Origin: PVC group bacterium (ex Bugula neritina AB1)
GTDB taxonomy: Bacteria > GCA-001730085
Direction: 5' to 3'
NCBI GenBank assembly: GCA_001730085.1
Contig: MDLB01000067.1
Span: forward strand, 1 to 16,076
Length of the DNA stretch: 16,076 nt
Below are positions 6,609-14,027 of this stretch, in pieces. Numbering within the stretch: position 1 is the stretch's first letter; the number at the start of each line of letters is the position of its first letter. A model generated the notes under the pieces. That model was not told where the DNA came from. It saw only the letters and a program-made list of their open reading frames with translations, and did not search any database. The position numbers and the translations under genes were made by a program.

Positions 6609-7862
6609 ATGTTCAAGTTTTCTTATAATTCACAACCTCTATCTTATGAAGGTTTTAAAAATTGTGTTAGATATGCCGCTGTAAAGTTCGGCTTTAATTT
6701 TTCTATTTCTTCTAAATTTTCTGAAAATAATTTTAGAGATACTATTATAAAAGATTTTGCTCTAAAACTTAAGGCATTTGATATTAATGTTTTTGATACA
6801 CGACCTAATGGTTTGCGTCAAAAGAAGGAATTCTGTATCTTTAGAGATTCAATCGTTTCTGATAACACTCCAATACTTAAGCTGAAATTTATAGATCCTA
6901 GATTCACAATTCCAGCTATACTTTCTTTTGACTCTCGTCTTATAGCTTATTGTAAGTTTATAAAAGATTCTGGTAGTTCTGAACGTCTTTCTATTAACGA
7001 TCCTTTTTTTTTGCATCTAGGGGTCAACAATAAGACTTTTTATTTTGATGCATTTAGGTTTGTAGTATTGAGTACTATTGGCGGTTTGGATTATATTAAT
7101 CAAGTCTCTATTATTTCAGAGGCTTATAGCGAAGCTTTTCCACACGATAACAAGCCTGAGGTTGTTACAATAGATTTGATTAGAAACTTCACAACCCAAA
7201 TTCATAATACATTTTTTAACGATCCAAACAGAAGTCTATATAAAGTTAATGAATCTTTGATTCGACTTTTTAAGTATTCTGAAGTTAAAGCCTTTAATAA
7301 TATAGAAGTTGGTAACATTAGTAAAAAGATTAGTTGTTTTAAAATTGATCCGCTTATTTGTAGTGTTAATATCATTTCTAAAGAAATTTCATATGAATCG
7401 TATGGTTTTTTTGAAAGCTCAAATTTTCGCTTTGCTACAAAAGGCTATTCGTCAGACTTTGACCCTCTAAAAGTCTACTGTGAATTCTTGACAGTAAAGT
7501 TTTATGAACATATTTTTAGTAGAGTTAAGGTAGAGAAAAAATTTATTTTTTTCCTAGAAGACAGTATACAATCTTGTCTAGTAGACGCAAATAATGCTCA
7601 AACTCTATCCTCATATTTTGATTGGTCACTTCATAATATATATAACCTAAACCTGGATGTTATGACTTATTTTGATCTTACCTGGGGTGAATATCCAGTT
7701 CAACTTGTAAGTCCAGCAGTAAACAATATAAAAATTATTCCGCTAAACGAAAATCTTCTAATGCAGAGTTCTATAATAAACTTTTGTGTTTTACTAGCTT
7801 TACAACAACTTATTTATAATATTAACTATAACAATGTACAGATCACGATCAAACCTTTTTAA
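6609..7862 (+). CDS. Paralogous unknown ORF, family member 4 (417 aa)
   Basis: ATG at 6609 is chosen because it aligns exactly with the start of member 3 (MFKFSYNSQPLSYEGFKNC against MHKFSFNSQALSYKGFKNC). The frame is also open upstream to 6513, but that part lies inside the tRNA-like gene and is rejected as coding. Members 3 and 4 are the closest pair in the array and align nearly end to end. A 32-nt stretch in the C-terminal block is identical in DNA (7467-7498 with 5923-5954). After the shared IINFCVLLAL segment this protein runs about 14 residues longer than member 3 and overlaps the next ORF by 29 nt. Function is unknown. Confidence 0.82.
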   Translation: MFKFSYNSQPLSYEGFKNCVRYAAVKFGFNFSISSKFSENNFRDTIIKDFALKLKAFDINVFDTRPNGLRQKKEFCIFRDSIVSDNTPILKLKFIDPRFTIPAILSFDSRLIAYCKFIKDSGSSERLSINDPFFLHLGVNNKTFYFDAFRFVVLSTIGGLDYINQVSIISEAYSEAFPHDNKPEVVTIDLIRNFTTQIHNTFFNDPNRSLYKVNESLIRLFKYSEVKAFNNIEVGNISKKISCFKIDPLICSVNIISKEISYESYGFFESSNFRFATKGYSSDFDPLKVYCEFLTVKFYEHIFSRVKVEKKFIFFLEDSIQSCLVDANNAQTLSSYFDWSLHNIYNLNLDVMTYFDLTWGEYPVQLVSPAVNNIKIIPLNENLLMQSSIINFCVLLALQQLIYNINYNNVQITIKPF

Positions 7863-9012
7863 AGTTTCAGAGCTAACTCATAAAGGTTTTAAAAATTGCG
7901 TTATATACGCATCTCTAACTTTTGATCCGAGCTTTTCTAATATTCCTACTAAGTTCACGGCGCGTAACTTTAAGAATACCGCTCTAAAAGATTTTATTCA
8001 TATAGTCGAAACATTTGATATTAAAGCTTTTGATAATAGGCCTAATTGTGATGAACTAAAGGGTGATTTTCTTGAGTTTCGGGAGGCGATTCTTAAAGGA
8101 ATTGCACCCACTCTTACATTGAAATTTGTAGACCCGAGGTTGGTAATTATATCTATAGTTTATCCAGATAATGATTTTCTAATCTATTGTAATATAGTAG
8201 AAAAAACTTCGGAAGGTTACCAAGATTTTAATCCGAATGACCCTTTGTTTAGCCATCTAGAACCGTGTAATAAAGCGTTTTTTTTCGATATCGTTAGGTT
8301 TATTATATTGAGTACAGTGTCAGATATAGATTTTCGAGAGCAAGTATGTACTATTTCTGAAGCTTATACAAAGGTAGTTAAAGACAACCTTTCTGATGTA
8401 CGTAGGATACAGCTAATTATAAATTTTGTTATAAAAATTAGATCTAAATTTTTTGATGAAGTCAACTCGCCTTTTGGTCAACTGAGTAATCTTCTTAAGG
8501 AAAGTGCGCGTGAACGCCGGCATCAGTATATCATAAGGTCAATTGTTGATCCTCAACCTAAGCCTTCCATTAGGTATATAGTAGATACGCCGTCTTCTTC
8601 TGAAAATGATGTAAAAACTAAACAAGAGTTTTCTTCATATAACCGACTTATACTTTTTAAAAGCCCTCGCAGTTATTTTGTCCGTAGCAATTCTAAGGGT
8701 TTTTTTATCCTAAGATCTTATTTTGAACTTCTAAATTCAGAGTTTCATATATATGTTTTTAATTTGGCTGTAGCAGATAACAGATTTGCTTATTATCTAG
8801 GTGAAGACATGCAGTCTTGCCGTGTAGGGGCAAATGATGTTAATACCCTAACAATATACTTTGACCGGTCATTTAAAAACCTACATAAGCATAACCATAA
8901 GCTAGTTAATAACCTAGATCCTCTGATAAAAATTTCCTCCGATTTTATAAATAAGTCTATTCCGCGGTATTCAAATTTGATAATATTTCGAGGATTTATA
9001 ATACTTTTATAA
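7834..9012 (+). CDS. Paralogous unknown ORF, family member 5 (392 aa)
   Basis: The N-terminal signature LTHKGFKNCVIYA is at residues 14-26, followed by ARNFKNTALKDFI as in member 3. An NDPLFSHLEP stretch and a C-terminal SCRVGANDVNTL block match the other members. The middle (about residues 215-275) is shorter or more divergent. It ends in a hydrophobic tail (NLIIFRGFIILL). ATG at 7834 lies inside the last 29 nt of member 4, and no later in-frame ATG precedes the signature, so the overlap appears real. No tRNA separates it from member 4, unlike members 3 and 4. tRNA-Asn begins 5 nt after its stop and could provide the 3' processing cut. Confidence 0.8.
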   Translation: MYRSRSNLFKVSELTHKGFKNCVIYASLTFDPSFSNIPTKFTARNFKNTALKDFIHIVETFDIKAFDNRPNCDELKGDFLEFREAILKGIAPTLTLKFVDPRLVIISIVYPDNDFLIYCNIVEKTSEGYQDFNPNDPLFSHLEPCNKAFFFDIVRFIILSTVSDIDFREQVCTISEAYTKVVKDNLSDVRRIQLIINFVIKIRSKFFDEVNSPFGQLSNLLKESARERRHQYIIRSIVDPQPKPSIRYIVDTPSSSENDVKTKQEFSSYNRLILFKSPRSYFVRSNSKGFFILRSYFELLNSEFHIYVFNLAVADNRFAYYLGEDMQSCRVGANDVNTLTIYFDRSFKNLHKHNHKLVNNLDPLIKISSDFINKSIPRYSNLIIFRGFIILL

Positions 9013-9017
9013 CTTAT

Positions 9018-9091
9018 TCCTTAGTAGCTTAGCTGGTTAAAGCGTATAACTGTTAATTATAAAACCATTGGTTCAAATCCAATTTAAGGAG
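9018..9091 (+). tRNA. trnN(guu): tRNA-Asn(GUU)
   Basis: This is a complete class I cloverleaf. The acceptor pairs 9018-9024 with 9084-9090 (six Watson-Crick pairs plus a G-U), with G9091 as discriminator. The D stem is GCTT/AAGC (9027-9030 and 9040-9043). The anticodon stem TATAA/TTATA encloses a 7-nt loop with anticodon GTT at 9052-9054. The T arm is ATTGG/CCAAT around TTCAAAT. It reads asparagine codons and marks the border between the accessory ORF array and the conserved respiratory gene block. Confidence 0.95.
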
Positions 9092-9116
9092 ATGTATATA
9101 TAATATATAAATAAAA

Positions 9117-9863
9117 ATGTTTAAATTTTTTTGTTTCTGTGATTCAGCAGACGCTTGGCAATTTGGTATTCAGGATCCTGCAACCCCTATTGCGGTTGGT
9201 ATTCTGAAATTTCATAATGATTTGATATTTATCTTTATCTTTATTGTTGTTTTTGTTACTTGGCTTATTTTTAGAATTCTAGTGTTGTTTAACCAATCAA
9301 AAACTGTTAAATCTGTTCCAATTGTTCATGGAACTTCAATCGAGATTATTTGGACTTTGATTCCTATTGTAATCCTTCTTTTTATCGCCATTCCAAGTTT
9401 TAGTCTTCTATATGCTGTAGATGAATCTGTCAATCCTGCGATAACCTTGAAAGTAATCGGTAATCAATGGTTTTGGAGTTATGAGTATTCAGACTATTTT
9501 GCAGCTAACGATGATTCCTTGTCATTTGATTCTTATCTTCTTTCGGATGAAGACCTGGAAGTAGGCTTTTTGAGAATACTAGAAGTAGATAATAGGATTA
9601 TACTACCAGAGAGTACACATGTTAGACTTATTGTAACAAGCTCAGATGTCCTGCATTGTTGGACAGTCCCTTCTTTTGGTGTTAAAATTGACGCGTGTCC
9701 AGGACGCCTTAATGAAGTAAGTGTTTTCGTGGAGCGAGTTGGCGTGTTTTACGGTCAGTGTAGTGAACTTTGCGGAGTAAACCACGGTATAATGCCTATT
9801 GTTGTTGAGGTTCTTTCAGTAGAAGATTATCTACTTTGGATTTCAGAATCTCTTAATGAGTAG
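9117..9863 (+). CDS. cox2: Cytochrome c oxidase subunit II
   Basis: Subunit II of complex IV accepts electrons from cytochrome c at its binuclear CuA centre on the intermembrane-space side. The 248 residues are of usual length. The N-terminal part (ADAWQFGIQDPATPI, about 11-25) is typical, followed by two membrane helices (about 35-59 and 78-100). The aromatic GNQWFWSYEY stretch lies at about 115-124. CuA ligands are visible: H180, C215, E217, C219, H223 and M226, in the expected C-x3-C-x3-H-x2-M spacing. A DACPGRLNE segment precedes them. The gene is intact, starts 25 nt after tRNA-Asn, ends in TAG, and is followed 22 nt later by tatA. No intron is present. Confidence 0.98.
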   Translation: MFKFFCFCDSADAWQFGIQDPATPIAVGILKFHNDLIFIFIFIVVFVTWLIFRILVLFNQSKTVKSVPIVHGTSIEIIWTLIPIVILLFIAIPSFSLLYAVDESVNPAITLKVIGNQWFWSYEYSDYFAANDDSLSFDSYLLSDEDLEVGFLRILEVDNRIILPESTHVRLIVTSSDVLHCWTVPSFGVKIDACPGRLNEVSVFVERVGVFYGQCSELCGVNHGIMPIVVEVLSVEDYLLWISESLNE

Positions 9864-9885
9864 CAAGTAAAAATTCTTTTAATTT

Positions 9886-10029
9886 ATGGTATCTTTTTTT
9901 CAGCTCCTTATTTTGATATCTGTAAGCTTTTTCCTTTTTGGAGATGTTCCTAAAAAAATAAAAGAGATAACTACCATAATAGGTATCTTTAAAGAAGGTG
10001 CAACAAAAATTAAAAAACATTCCTTATAA
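9886..10029 (+). CDS. tatA: TatA-like twin-arginine translocase subunit (47 aa)
   Basis: This small frame between cox2 and nad4 encodes 47 residues. It has an N-terminal hydrophobic helix (about residues 4-18) and then the TatA hallmark FG (18-19). An amphipathic basic stretch KKIKEITTIIGIFKEG follows, whose G-x-F-K-x-G spacing matches the TatA amphipathic helix. TatA forms the translocation pore that moves folded proteins with TatC; in mitochondria it sits in the inner membrane. The usual Glu/Gln near the start of the helix could be Q6. The protein lacks a long C-terminal tail, which is common for organellar copies. The stop overlaps nothing, and nad4 starts 2 nt later. No tatC is seen in this window. 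Confidence is good but below the respiratory genes because the match is short. Confidence 0.82.
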   Translation: MVSFFQLLILISVSFFLFGDVPKKIKEITTIIGIFKEGATKIKKHSL

Positions 10030-10031
10030 AT

Positions 10032-11480
10032 ATGATGCATTATGTTTTTTTTTTCATAATAATTACTCCTCTAGTTGGCGCTGTGATGACTTTTCTTTTT
10101 TCAGATATGAAAAAAGAAGTAAGTTTTCTTGCATCCTTGATTTCATTTAATCTATCTCTAATTTTGTTTATATTTTTTGATATTTCTCAACTAAAGTTTC
10201 AATATGTAAGCATTGTTAAACTATTTAATTTTTTTGATTCAGGTTTTTATATGGGTGTTGATGGTTTGTCGTTGGTATTCTTGATATTGACAACTTTTCT
10301 AATTTCAATGTGTTTCCTTTTTTCTTGGAAGTCCAGTGAACCTGTTTCTTTTTATATTAGTTTTCTATTTTTGGAGTTTTTCCTTATAACTTCATTTACA
10401 ACTTTGGATGTTATAGTGTTTTATGTTTTTTTTGAGGCTGTCTTGATTCCTATATTTTTTATTGTGGGTTTTCTTGGAAGTCGGGATCGAAAAATTCGAG
10501 CAGGTTTCCTCTTGTTCATCTACACAATTATAGGATCTCTTTTCATGTTGGTTGGTATTGTTTTTCTCCTTTCCGAGACTGGGACTTCAAATTACCTCCT
10601 TTTGATTGAAAACTCAATACCTTTCTTTAAACAAAAAGTTCTGTGGCTTCTATTTTTTTTTGCCTTTAGTATTAAAATTCCGCTATATCCAGTACATGTA
10701 TGGTTGCCCGAGGCTCATGTTGAATCCCCCACATGTGGATCTGTAATTCTAGCTGGGGTTCTTCTAAAACTAGGGGCTTATGGATTTCTACGTTTTCTAA
10801 TACCTCTATTTCCTATAGCTAGCGTTTTTTTTAAACCTCTTGTGTTTACTATAGGAATGCTATCAGTGATTTATGCCTCTTTTGTTGCTCTTAGGCAAAT
10901 AGATATAAAACGTGTTATTGCTTACGCTTCAATTTCACATATAGGTCTTATAGTTGTTAGCATTTTCTCTTTTAATCCTCTAGGTATTATAAGTTCAATC
11001 TTCCAACTAATTTCTCACGGAGTTGTGTCTTCTGCTCTGTTTTTTTGTGTAGGTATTCTATACAACAGGTTTGGTACCCGTATGGTTAAGTATTTTTCTG
11101 GACTCGTACATACTATACCAATCTTTGTCTCTTTTTTTCTATTCTTTTGTTTGGGGAATATCGGATTCCCAGGTACATCAAGTTTTGTTGGTGAGCTTAT
11201 CATATTGTTGAGTCTATTTTTTGAAAACATTTACCTAGGAGTTATTTGCTCTTCAAGTTTGATTCTAAGTGGTTTCTATACTTTGTTTCTATTTAACAGG
11301 ATATCTTACGGTAATCTAAAAACTAATTTTATTTCCTTTTCTAGAGATCTTATTGGGTGTGAATTCTTCACTTTTATAAGCTTGTTTAGCGTTTCTATTT
11401 TTATAGGTCTAAACCCCTCACCTTGTTTTGATATTCTATTTAATTTTAGTTATTTTATATCATATATATTTTGTATATAA
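10032..11480 (+). CDS. nad4: NADH dehydrogenase subunit 4
   Basis: This antiporter-like proton-pumping subunit belongs to the complex I membrane arm. The 482 residues are close to the family norm and made of about a dozen or more hydrophobic helices. Recognisable landmarks are GVDGLSL (76-82), the conserved helix-5 Glu at E135 in FYVFFEAVLIP, and the core IKIPLYPVHVWLPEAHVESP (214-233), containing the conserved Lys K215 and the WLPEAH motif. GSVILAGVLLKLGAYG follows, and later a quinone/antiporter-type YASISHIG segment. Two ATGs in a row open the frame; the first is used here. It starts 2 nt after tatA and ends 3 nt before nad11, so the block looks polycistronic. Confidence 0.98.
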   Translation: MMHYVFFFIIITPLVGAVMTFLFSDMKKEVSFLASLISFNLSLILFIFFDISQLKFQYVSIVKLFNFFDSGFYMGVDGLSLVFLILTTFLISMCFLFSWKSSEPVSFYISFLFLEFFLITSFTTLDVIVFYVFFEAVLIPIFFIVGFLGSRDRKIRAGFLLFIYTIIGSLFMLVGIVFLLSETGTSNYLLLIENSIPFFKQKVLWLLFFFAFSIKIPLYPVHVWLPEAHVESPTCGSVILAGVLLKLGAYGFLRFLIPLFPIASVFFKPLVFTIGMLSVIYASFVALRQIDIKRVIAYASISHIGLIVVSIFSFNPLGIISSIFQLISHGVVSSALFFCVGILYNRFGTRMVKYFSGLVHTIPIFVSFFLFFCLGNIGFPGTSSFVGELIILLSLFFENIYLGVICSSSLILSGFYTLFLFNRISYGNLKTNFISFSRDLIGCEFFTFISLFSVSIFIGLNPSPCFDILFNFSYFISYIFCI

Positions 11481-11483
11481 CAA

Positions 11484-12107
11484 ATGGTAAATATTATAAT
11501 TAATAAAAATTCTTATTCTGTTCCTTCACATTGGACTGTATATAAAGCTTGCTTTTTTTACGGTTTTATTATTCCTAGGTTTTGTTTTCATGAACGTATA
11601 ATAGTTGCTGGTAATTGTAGAATATGCCTTGTTGAAGTTAAAGGTAGTCCAAAGCTAGAAGTTTCTTGTACCAAACAAGTTATAATAAACATGGTTATCA
11701 TAACAGATTCCCCACCTATTCTTAAAGCCCAAGAAATAGTTCTAGAGTTTATTCTAAAAAGTCATCCTCTAGATTGTCCTGTATGTGATCAAGGGGGTTC
11801 TTGTGATCTTCAAAACTATTCTTATCAATTTGGTTCCAATAGATCTCGCTTTTTTTATGAAAAATCAACAGTCAAAATAAAATCTTGGGGTGTTCTAATT
11901 AACACAATCATGACTCGTTGTATTTCTTGTACGCGTTGTACAAGGTTTAATCTTGAGTATATAGAGAATAAATATCTCGGTCTTGTTGGAAGGGGTAATT
12001 CATCTGAGATTTCGATTTTTCAGCAAAAATTGTTGAAGAGTATTTTTAGTGGAAATCTGGTTGATTTGTGCCCTGTTGGGGCCTTCTCAAGTAAATCTTT
12101 TAAATAA
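11484..12107 (+). CDS. nad11: NADH dehydrogenase subunit 11, iron-sulphur N-terminal domain only
   Basis: This is the 75-kDa/NuoG-type subunit of the complex I peripheral arm, which carries electrons through Fe-S clusters. It has 207 residues against roughly 700 for the full protein. Cluster ligands are all visible: C34, C45, C48 and C62 ([2Fe-2S] N1b); H94, C98, C101 and C107 ([4Fe-4S] N5, in HPLDCPVCDQGGSCDLQ); C146, C149, C152 and C196 (N4, in RCISCTRC and DLCPVGA). The frame stops 11 residues after that last Cys, exactly where the molybdopterin-like domain would begin. Such a clean domain split, with the C-terminal half elsewhere in mtDNA or in the nucleus, is known in ochrophyte stramenopiles. 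It is not a frameshift: nad1 begins 3 nt after the stop, so no remnant follows. Confidence 0.96.
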   Translation: MVNIIINKNSYSVPSHWTVYKACFFYGFIIPRFCFHERIIVAGNCRICLVEVKGSPKLEVSCTKQVIINMVIITDSPPILKAQEIVLEFILKSHPLDCPVCDQGGSCDLQNYSYQFGSNRSRFFYEKSTVKIKSWGVLINTIMTRCISCTRCTRFNLEYIENKYLGLVGRGNSSEISIFQQKLLKSIFSGNLVDLCPVGAFSSKSFK

Positions 12108-12110
12108 AAA

Positions 12111-13067
12111 ATGTTTTTGAATTTTATAAAAATAATCTTTATCATTATTTTTTTGCTAATTTGTGTTGCGTATTTTACAATTTTTGAGCGTAAAGCTATA
12201 GGTTCTATTCAGAGACGGTTTGGGCCAAACGTTTTTGGTTATTTTGGAATTCTACAAGCATTCGCGGATGGCTTGAAACTTTTCCTGAAAGAAATTATTC
12301 TACCTAGTAGTTCTAATAAAAAACTTTTTCTATTTGCTCCGGTTTTTTCTTTTTTTCTTAGTTTGTTTAGTTGGTCAGCCATTCCTTTTTCACTTGGGTA
12401 TGTGTATGCGGATTTGGATCTAGGTATTCTATTTATTTTTTCAGTTTCTGCACTAAGTGTCTACGGTGTCATTATGGCGGGTTGGTCAAGTAATTCCAAG
12501 TACGCTTTTCTAGGGGCGCTAAGGTCATCTGCTCAAATACTTTCATATGAAGTATCTATAGGTTTTATTGTTGTTTCAGTTATTCTTTGTTCAGGTTCAT
12601 TTAACTTGTCAACTATTGTACAATCTCAGGTAAATATTTGGTATATTTTTCCAATATTTCCTATGTTCATTTTGTTTTTTATTTCAGCTTTGGCTGAAAC
12701 CTCTCGCCACCCGTTTGATCTGCCAGAAGCAGAAGCTGAGTTGGTTTCAGGATATAATGTTGAGTATTCGGCTATAAGTTTTGCCCTCTTTTTTCTTGGG
12801 GAATCTGCTAACATGTTTCTTATGAGTACGTTGACTTCATTGCTTTTTCTCGGAGGTTGGGGATTTTTTAGTTTCTTTAATAGCTTTATTTTGTCAGTAA
12901 AAGTTTTTATATTCGTTATCTTGTTTGTTTGGGTAAGGGCAGCTTTTCCTAGATATCGTTATGATCAGCTAATACGCTTGTGTTGGAAAGTCTTTTTGCC
13001 ATTTTCCATAAGTTGGGTTGTTTTTATTTCAAGCACACTTCTACATTTTAATTGGTGTTTATATTAA
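12111..13067 (+). CDS. nad1: NADH dehydrogenase subunit 1
   Basis: This membrane-arm subunit forms part of the quinone chamber of complex I. It has 318 residues with about eight membrane helices. Signatures are [16 protein letters not shown] (25-40) with [11 protein letters not shown] just after, and [18 protein letters not shown] (195-212) followed by SGYNVEYS. These carry the acidic residues of the quinone/E channel. The gene is full length and intact, with ATG 3 nt after nad11 and nad4L starting 15 nt after the stop. Confidence 0.98.
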   Translation: MFLNFIKIIFIIIFLLICVAYFTIFERKAIGSIQRRFGPNVFGYFGILQAFADGLKLFLKEIILPSSSNKKLFLFAPVFSFFLSLFSWSAIPFSLGYVYADLDLGILFIFSVSALSVYGVIMAGWSSNSKYAFLGALRSSAQILSYEVSIGFIVVSVILCSGSFNLSTIVQSQVNIWYIFPIFPMFILFFISALAETSRHPFDLPEAEAELVSGYNVEYSAISFALFFLGESANMFLMSTLTSLLFLGGWGFFSFFNSFILSVKVFIFVILFVWVRAAFPRYRYDQLIRLCWKVFLPFSISWVVFISSTLLHFNWCLY

Positions 13068-13082
13068 CTCTATAATTTTTTT

Positions 13083-13391
13083 ATGTCAATACATATTTTT
13101 CCTTATCTCCTAGTTTCTCTTTCGGTTTTTTTTGTAGGTATAGTAGGCATTGCCCTTAACTATCGAAGCATTATCCTTGTAGTTTTTTGTGTTGAATTGA
13201 TATTTCTATCGGTTAACCTTAACCTTGTTTTTTTTTCACACTACCTTGATGATATAGTCGGTAAACTCTTTGTTATATATATTTTGACAGTTGCCGCTTC
13301 TGAATCTGCTGTTGCATTGGCAGTTCTCGTTTTGTATTTTAAAATTCATAACTCATTGTCAATAGACCATCTACACCTTCTCCATGGTTAA
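13083..13391 (+). CDS. nad4L: NADH dehydrogenase subunit 4L
   Basis: This NuoK homologue lies in the complex I membrane arm. It has 102 residues and three hydrophobic helices. The family segments are GIALNYRSIILVVFCVELIF (conserved Glu in helix 2), VNLNLVFFSHYLDD and LTVAASESAVALAVLVLYFK (second conserved Glu). Its last 8 nt overlap the start of nad9 (ATGGTTAA at 13384-13391), which suggests translational coupling or at least a shared transcript. Confidence 0.97.
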   Translation: MSIHIFPYLLVSLSVFFVGIVGIALNYRSIILVVFCVELIFLSVNLNLVFFSHYLDDIVGKLFVIYILTVAASESAVALAVLVLYFKIHNSLSIDHLHLLHG

Positions 13392-14022
13392 ACTAATTAA
13401 TAACAAAAACTTTATACATAATAACTATTCACAATTTTTTTATATTTTTTGGTTGAGAAGCGTCTTTAATAGGGTTGTTTCATCTATTAAATTGGAACGA
13501 CAGGGAAACATTAGCGTTTTTATAACTAAAGACAACCTTATTCAAGTAATTTCTTTCCTTAAGTTTCACTCAAATTGTAATTATAAGACTATAAGTGACT
13601 TGAGTTGTACTGATTTCTTTATATCTAGGTCAAGGTTTGAAATCTGTTATCAAATTTTGTCTTATAAATTTGTCAATAGAACTTCGATCAAAGTGCGTGT
13701 ACTTCCTTCAGAATCAGTCCCATCGATTTCTTCTGTTTTCAGTGTTGCGAATTGGTTCGAGCGTGAGGCTTTTGATATGTTTGGACTTTTTTTCGAATCG
13801 CATCCAGATCTCCGTCGAATTTTGACTGATTACGGTTTTGAAGGTTACCCAATAAGGAAAGATTTTCCTTTGTGCGGTTATAGTGAAATTAAATTTGATT
13901 TTGAGAAGCGTCGAGTTGTGTGCTTCCCTATTCAAATATCTCAAGAACTGCGTTTTACAATAAGTAATCTAACACGAAAATCTAATGTTATGCTAGCTAA
14001 ATTTTATCTCTTTAAATATTAA
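13384..14022 (+). CDS. nad9: NADH dehydrogenase subunit 9
   Basis: This 30-kDa/NuoC-type subunit of the complex I peripheral arm lies near the quinone site. It has 212 residues. The diagnostic block at about 123-162 reads NWFEREAFDMFGLFFESHPD, then LRRILTDYGFEGYPIRKDFP, the family signature. The segment after it (GYSEIKFD...FPIQISQELRF) also fits. The N-terminus is poorly conserved. The only in-frame ATG before the conserved part is at 13384, so the 8-nt overlap with nad4L is accepted. cob begins 5 nt after the stop. Confidence 0.97.
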   Translation: MVKLINNKNFIHNNYSQFFYIFWLRSVFNRVVSSIKLERQGNISVFITKDNLIQVISFLKFHSNCNYKTISDLSCTDFFISRSRFEICYQILSYKFVNRTSIKVRVLPSESVPSISSVFSVANWFEREAFDMFGLFFESHPDLRRILTDYGFEGYPIRKDFPLCGYSEIKFDFEKRRVVCFPIQISQELRFTISNLTRKSNVMLAKFYLFKY

Positions 14023-14027
14023 ATAAA

